Shown piece after piece: positions 7,670-10,000 of a stretch of 10,000 nucleotides of DNA. The position numbers and the translations under genes were made by a program. A model generated the notes under the pieces. It saw nothing but the letters and a program-made list of their open reading frames with translations. It had not been told where the DNA came from and made no database searches. Every line of letters begins with the position of its first letter. Within the stretch, counting starts at the first letter, position 1. The stretch is from contig JABUQX010007748.1 of assembly GCA_015478945.1 (NCBI GenBank), positions 1 through 10,000 on the forward strand. The letters are read 5' to 3'. The stretch comes from Trachelipus rathkii. Lineage: Eukaryota; Arthropoda; Malacostraca; Isopoda; Trachelipodidae.

Positions 7670-8875
7670 GTGCTAGTCCTCCATCAGTTCTATCATCATG
7701 AAAAATCATTAATCCATATTTTAATAAGTGCGAACGAACGCAATTACGAGGAGACTTGCGTGGTGGCGCTTGACATATCCAAAGCATTTGACAGGGTATG
7801 GCACGCATCACTGCTCTCCAAGCTCCCCTCCTTTGGGTTTCCTCCTTCTCTTTGCTTACTTATGTCTAGCTTTCTTTCAAGTCGCTCAATATCGGCTGTG
7901 GTTGATATGGGACGACTTCTTTTTTTCTGTCAATAGTGGGTGTTCCTCAGGGTTCTGTCTTATCTCCTACTTTATTCTATCCACTAATGATCTTTTTACC
8001 TGCACATCTAACTTTATCCACTCATAGCCGATGGACTTCGACCCTTCAATTCTTCAACTCTATTTCAATTCTGCTCCTTCTTTTAGTTCTAGAATTGCCT
8101 CTCGTTTTAAACTTTCCGATTCCATTCTCGCTGATCTGGATAGAATTTCGGGTGGGGTCGTCTGTATGGGTGTGAAACTTTAATTCTTAAATACAACGAA
8201 CTTCTTTCTACAATCTCCCTCTCTAGACACCTTCTAACTTTCCTATCTCTTTCAAACGGTTCTCTTCGTCTTTCTGTTTGCAATATAACATCCTTGCCTT
8301 GCTAACAAAAATGGTCTTGGAACCTCAACTCACAAGGTTGCTAGATCGGCTCAAAGAAACCTGGGGTTTCTGTCTAGACTGCGAGACTTTTTTTCCCTCT
8401 TCACAGTTAAACTCCGTTATAACAAGGGTTTCATCCGCCTTGTATTTAGTACTGCTCTCATGTCTGGGGGGGTGCTCAGGTTTCACCTGGCTTTTGGATA
8501 GGGTCGAGTCAAAGCTAAAAGACTTATAAACTGTCTGTACTTTCTAGTTACAATGAACCCTCTATCTTTGTGGCGGCCAGTGTTGGTGCTTTATCTCTTT
8601 TCTAATAGTACCGTAGCGTCAGGTATTGAAGGGACTTTCCACTCGCCGCGCCAACCCTGCCTTAAGACGCCTCGTAGCACAGAGAATACTGTGTAGGCAC
8701 ATGAGTTTGTGTTGATGTTAGCTACTCCAGACTAGTTCACTGCGGCGCCCCTCCTTCTTTCCTGCCTGCCACCTCTGTTCTGTGGAATTCTCTTCCATCT
8801 TTTGTGTTTCCTACTCAATTTAATCTCCCTCACTTTAAAGCCCGCGTCTGTGCTCATCTGCGTAATTTGCGTTAG
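7670..8875 (+). pseudogene. Jockey-like reverse transcriptase remnant, broken by frameshifts
   Basis: The enzyme once copied element RNA into DNA at the nicked target. RT motif A is intact at 7763-7804 (VALDISKAFDRVWH), with both aspartates at 7772-7774 and 7790-7792. Motif B reads GVPQGSVLSPTLF at 7939-7977 in a different frame. After a further shift back, NDLFTCTSNFIHS precedes motif C, where the catalytic YADD is destroyed: the Tyr codon becomes TAG (8025-8027) and the next block reads ADG instead of ADD. Later blocks include LGFLSRLRDFF (about 8368-8400), LLDRVESK (about 8490-8515) and a clean 32-codon C-terminus starting VLWNSLPSFVFP (8777) and ending LRNLR before TAG 8873-8875. Large parts between motif C and 8300 are barely recognisable. 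It is not functional. Confidence 0.78.
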
Positions 8876-8934
8876 TTGAAATTTTATTGAGTGTAACACC
8901 CCCTCTTGAATAGGGCTTTGCCTGGCGGTGGTAA

Positions 8935-8935
<1 letters not shown>

Positions 8936-8974
<39 letters not shown>
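8936..8974 (+). repeat. 39-base poly(A) tail of the retrotransposon
   Basis: An uninterrupted run of 39 A follows the short 3' untranslated region and marks the 3' end of the plus-strand element. No AATAAA is seen in the preceding 60 bp. Confidence 0.85.
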
Positions 8975-8976
<2 letters not shown>

Positions 8977-9047
8977 AATTATAGTGGGATTTTTCTTTTT
9001 AGATTAAATACTTCCTATGTTGGTGTTACCATCATCATTATTAGCAT

Positions 9048-9048
9048 A

Positions 9049-9080
<32 letters not shown>

Positions 9081-9087
9081 TAATAAT
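9048..9087. repeat. AAT trinucleotide microsatellite
   Basis: About twelve AAT units with one AAAAA interruption at 9076-9080. The recognisable RTE-like coding sequence begins at its right edge. Confidence 0.92.
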
Positions 9088-10000
9088 GTATGACGATAGT
9101 GAGACATGTGTAAGAATAAATGGTGTCAAAAGTGATTGGTTTAATATTAATAGAGGAGTGAGGCAGGGTTGTGTTATGTCTCCTTGGTTATTCAATTTGT
9201 ATATGGATGTAGTTATGAAAGAATTAGAGATGGGGGTGGCAGGAAATGGTGTTAGAATGATGGAGAATGGAGATGAGTGGAGGGTGCCCTACCTATTATA
9301 TGCGGATGATTTGGTTTTGTGTGTTGAATCTGAAGAGAGTTTGAGAGGATTGGTAGGGAGGTTTGGCAGGGTGTATAAAAGGAGGGGTTTGAAAGTAAAC
9401 TTAAATAAGAGTAAGGTTAGAGTTGTGAGTGAGGACAGTCCTTGATGTGAAGTTGAGTTAGATGGTGAGCAGCTGGAACAAGTGTCTGAGTTTAAATATT
9501 TAGGATATATATGTTGGATGAAAAGGGAACGGATGATGCAGAGTGTAGTAGGAAAATTGTGAATGGCAGGTGCAATTAAATCCTTGGTGGATGTAAAGAG
9601 ACTAAGTCATGAGTGCGCTAAGGTCTTACATGAGGGTACATGTGCTAATGTATATTGGTGAGACTATGATCTGGAATAAGAAGTATAGATCTAAAGTTCA
9701 ATGTGTTCAGATGGACAATCTTATGGGCGTGTTAGGTGTGAAAAGAATTAATAAAATGAGGAATGAACGTATTAGAGAGTTATGTGGTGTGAAGAAAGGA
9801 GTAAATGAGAGAATAAATGAAAGTACGTTGAGATGGTTTGGTCATGTGGAAAGGATGAATGACAGTCGGTTGGTTAAGCGGATGTATAGTGGTGTGTGTG
9901 TTAGGAATCGACCGGCTGGGAGACCGAAGAAAAAGTGGATTGAATCAGTAAAGGAATGTGGTGTAGAGGAGAGAAATGTGAGTTTGGGAGGGGCGAGAAG
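9088..10000 (+). pseudogene. RTE-like non-LTR reverse transcriptase fragment, runs off right edge
   Basis: The first frame (9086-9442) reads CVRINGVKSDWFNINRG, then RT motif B GVRQGCVMSPWLFN (9155-9196), then an intact catalytic motif C LLYADDLVLC with YADD at 9299-9310, then the primer-grip region VNLNKSK. The part carrying motif A is missing on the left, so the copy is 5'-truncated. TGA at 9443-9445 interrupts it; the same frame then continues with VSEFKYLGY (about 9482-9508). A shifted frame reads MLDEKGTDDAECSRKIVNGR from 9511. A third frame is open from before 9666 to the window end and reads QMDNLMGVLGVKR, RWFGHVERM (9831-9857) and GRPKKKWI (9918-9941). This is the RTE-style C-terminal tail. 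It is much less decayed than the Jockey-like copies. The ATG at 9086 is not a real start. Confidence 0.8.

Larger units (their letters stand above)
7600..8974 (+). mobile_element. 5'-truncated Jockey-like non-LTR retrotransposon with poly(A) tail
   Basis: The 3' half of a LINE on the plus strand: reverse transcriptase from just before motif A to the C-terminus, a natural stop at 8873-8875, about 60 bp of 3' untranslated sequence and a pure 39-base poly(A) run (8936-8974). 5' truncation is the usual outcome of target-primed reverse transcription. The left boundary is not sharp; recognisable RT homology starts at about 7680, and the nearby sequence from about 7600 may belong to it. Target-site duplications were not identified. 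Protein style is that of Jockey elements abundant in decapods. It lies in the opposite orientation to the element at the left edge. Confidence 0.78.

Noticed and set aside
7590..7811. Minus-strand frame of 73 codons
   Set aside because: It runs antisense through the RT motif A region; the plus-strand reading has clear homology.
9004..9195. Minus-strand frame rich in isoleucine
   Set aside because: The poly-isoleucine is the translation of the AAT microsatellite.

Overview
This window looks like transposon-rich, gene-poor nuclear DNA of an animal, most likely an arthropod. A decapod crustacean is my best guess, from the style of the Jockey-like reverse transcriptases and of the C2H2 zinc-finger array; this is recognition from memory, not a search result. 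I see no intact host gene, no prokaryotic features, and no convincing functional tRNA or rRNA gene.

Layout, left to right. (1) Positions 1 to about 2450 hold a heavily frameshifted Jockey-like non-LTR retrotransposon on the minus strand. An ORF1-like region (about 1629-2450) is followed by the endonuclease (about 960-1505), the linker before the reverse transcriptase (580-903), and the beginning of the RT, which runs off the left edge. (2) Positions 2506-3175 hold a tandem repeat of about 295 bp whose units contain a tRNA-like B box. The first unit folds back on a GC-rich inverted arm. (3) Positions 3171-5630 are a mosaic of four long TA-rich arrays. Inside it sit a hAT-like DNA transposon with perfect 12-bp terminal inverted repeats (3340-4135) and an AT-rich inverted-repeat element with many copies of a GGGGTGA-TCGG-CC motif (4389-5418). 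(4) Positions 5631-6200 are AT-rich and featureless. (5) Positions 6205-6730 hold six decayed C2H2 zinc fingers on the minus strand. (6) Positions 6731-7590 are without recognisable genes. (7) Positions about 7600-8974 hold the 3' half of a second Jockey-like element on the plus strand, with its natural stop codon and a 39-base poly(A) tail. (8) Positions 9048-9087 are an AAT microsatellite, joined directly to a 5'-truncated RTE-like reverse transcriptase on the plus strand that continues past the right edge.

Nothing here works together as a pathway; the logic is one of nested insertions. The most interesting items are the hAT-like element, which keeps what looks like a spliced terminal exon and a polyadenylation signal; the motif-rich inverted-repeat element; the tRNA-like tandem repeat; and the zinc-finger pseudo-array. 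Many reading-frame breaks are single-base indels, so uncorrected long-read error is a real alternative to biological decay for some of them.
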